Part shown: positions 6,444 through 7,358 of the stretch, one piece after another
How positions within the stretch are numbered: position 1 is the stretch's first letter
Layout of the letters: each line of letters starts with the position of its first letter
NCBI GenBank assembly: GCA_020049615.1
Contig: JAIFKN010000271.1
Span: 1-7,358 of the forward strand
Direction: 5' to 3'
Length of the DNA stretch: 7,358 nucleotides
Source: a bacterium
GTDB taxonomy: Bacteria; Planctomycetota; UBA11346
Position numbers and translations under genes: made by a program
Notes under the pieces: model-generated
Databases searched by the model: none
Told to the model about the DNA's origin: nothing
What the model saw: only the letters and a program-made list of their open reading frames with translations

Positions 6444-7358
6444 GGGTAGGTCTTGATCCGGTTCGTCTGATAGCGGTTGCGGTGCCACTTCTGGAACAGG
6501 ACGGCGCAATCTTCGAGACCGCCGGATGCAGGCGCCGGGCTTCGTGCCTGGTTGCGGCTGTCGAACACGGTGCTGGCGGTCGAACTCGGCGAGGGTCCGT
6601 TTCCGGAAGAGGTGCGTCGTGACCAGGCCGTGCCTGTGACTCCTGGTGCGCCAGGCGGAGCCGTCGTGGTCACCAACGCCCCGACGCCCCCTGGATCCAG
6701 GGCATAGACCGTCTCCAGGTTCGCCTGGGCGACGGCGACCTTCTTGACCTGGTCCCACACCTCGCCACGTACCATCATACGGTAGTAGTGGCTCTTCTGC
6801 AGCGTGAAATAACCGGTGACGCTCTGCGGGCCATCGCGGGCATCGATCACGTTGTCACGATTGGTGTCCCAACGCGTGGTAGCAATGGCTACCGTGCCGG
6901 GGTCTGCCGGCGTTCCATCTGATTGCAGCATCAGGGCCGGTCCGTCCCCTGCATCGCAGGAGCCGTAGAAACTCGCGGCGACGGCATATCTGGCGTGGGT
7001 GGTGTTGGCCTTGCTCGGCATGAAGCCTGCCCAGCCGTAGGCGCTGCAGAACACCAGGCCGTCCCCGCTGAAATCCTTCGGCCTGAAGGCGGCGGCATAG
7101 GTCGGATTGGCACCGAAGAAACTCATACGCATGTCGTTGACGACGAGCTCCATCTGGTTGGCACGTATCTTGTCCGCAGCGGATGCAGCGGAAATGCCTT
7201 TCAGGGAACTGCCGGTCAGGGTCAGAGGATCCAAGACGAATCCCCCCGGGAATCCATATTGCTCCCAATGGGTCAATGCCGTTGACTTTGCGTGGTGTGA
7301 CACAGTTGTGATGGAGCGTAAGGCATTGCAGTAAAAGCACTTGACACTGCTCGGGAGT
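6440..7358 (-). CDS. Exported or pilin-like protein of unknown function (5' end probably outside window)
   Basis: The frame is open from the right edge to the TGA at 6442-6440, giving 305 visible residues. Numbered from a GTG at 7303, the last 287 residues include C86, C116 and C266, several aromatic/Gly-rich segments, and an EF-hand-like loop at 146-157. A segment V-R-G-E-V-W-D-Q-V, then V-A-Q-A-N-L-E-T-V-Y-A-L-D-P, follows at about 178-204. The tail is Pro/Ser/Thr-rich and then basic. The overall look recalls secreted pilin or pilus-associated proteins of planctomycete-type genomes, but the hydrophobic prepilin N-terminus is not in the window, so this is a guess from style. GTG 7303 has no ribosome-binding site, and the frame stays open upstream of it, so I treat the gene as 5'-truncated. 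It is the upstream partner of the pseudokinase, coupled by ATGA. Codons near the right edge are less GC-rich at third positions, so a start at 7303 with intergenic DNA beyond remains possible. Confidence 0.7.
   Translation of the reverse strand, partial: LPSSVKCFYCNALRSITTVSHHAKSTALTHWEQYGFPGGFVLDPLTLTGSSLKGISAASAADKIRANQMELVVNDMRMSFFGANPTYAAAFRPKDFSGDGLVFCSAYGWAGFMPSKANTTHARYAVAASFYGSCDAGDGPALMLQSDGTPADPGTVAIATTRWDTNRDNVIDARDGPQSVTGYFTLQKSHYYRMMVRGEVWDQVKKVAVAQANLETVYALDPGGVGALVTTTAPPGAPGVTGTAWSRRTSSGNGPSPSSTASTVFDSRNQARSPAPASGGLEDCAVLFQKWHRNRYQTNRIKTYP

Noticed and set aside
5175..6449. Long plus-strand open frame opposite the pseudokinase gene (424 codons)
   Set aside because: Its composition (Arg, Gly, Gln-rich, no motif) is what the antisense of GC-rich coding DNA gives, and the minus-strand frame has clear domains.
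6444..6758. Upstream extension of the pseudokinase frame by about 105 residues
   Set aside because: The extension is Arg/Gly/Pro-rich with no domain pattern and lies entirely across the coding sequence of the upstream gene; the ATGA overlap gives a clear start at 6443.
7296..7311. Possible CRP-like site on the plus strand
   Set aside because: The TGTGA copies are direct, not inverted as in a CRP site, and they lie in an open minus-strand reading frame.

Overview
The window is GC-rich, densely packed bacterial DNA with four protein-coding genes and almost no spacer. No RNA gene, CRISPR array or insertion sequence was seen. Four traits suggest a planctomycete or a related PVC-group bacterium: a sigma factor fused to a membrane-anchored extracytoplasmic domain; a kinase-like protein carrying leucine-rich repeats of the L-x-G-M-P-L type; a C-type-lectin-like tail; and a secreted Ig-repeat protein with a C-terminal anchor signal. 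This placement is inference from domain style, with no marker gene to confirm it.

Layout. Bases 2-385 (+) hold the 3' end of a secreted protein: one bacterial Ig-like domain and a Cys-containing hydrophobic C-terminal sorting-type signal. Bases 452-2986 (+; possible GTG start at 389) encode an ECF sigma factor followed in the same chain by one membrane helix and about 600 residues of predicted extracytoplasmic beta-rich sensor with an EF-hand-type calcium loop. A 37-bp gap (2987-3023) with a hairpin separates this from a convergent minus-strand operon. That operon reads from the right edge: a 5'-truncated, pilin-like or secreted protein of unknown function (6440-7358, -), then, through a 4-bp ATGA overlap, a 1139-residue protein (3024-6443, -). 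The latter combines a degenerate kinase C-lobe, one membrane helix, a LamG-like sandwich, TPR-like helices, about twelve leucine-rich repeats and a C-type-lectin-like domain.

Working together (inference). Both large genes place a signalling module in the cytoplasm (sigma factor or pseudokinase) and a large putative recognition module outside the membrane. Their neighbours are a cell-surface or secreted Ig protein and a pilin-like protein. The locus therefore looks like envelope sensing or surface recognition, with the sigma factor as the likely output to transcription. The two arms converge, so co-regulation is not shown by the sequence. A C8 tract near the start of the pseudokinase gene could make its expression variable or could be a sequencing artefact.
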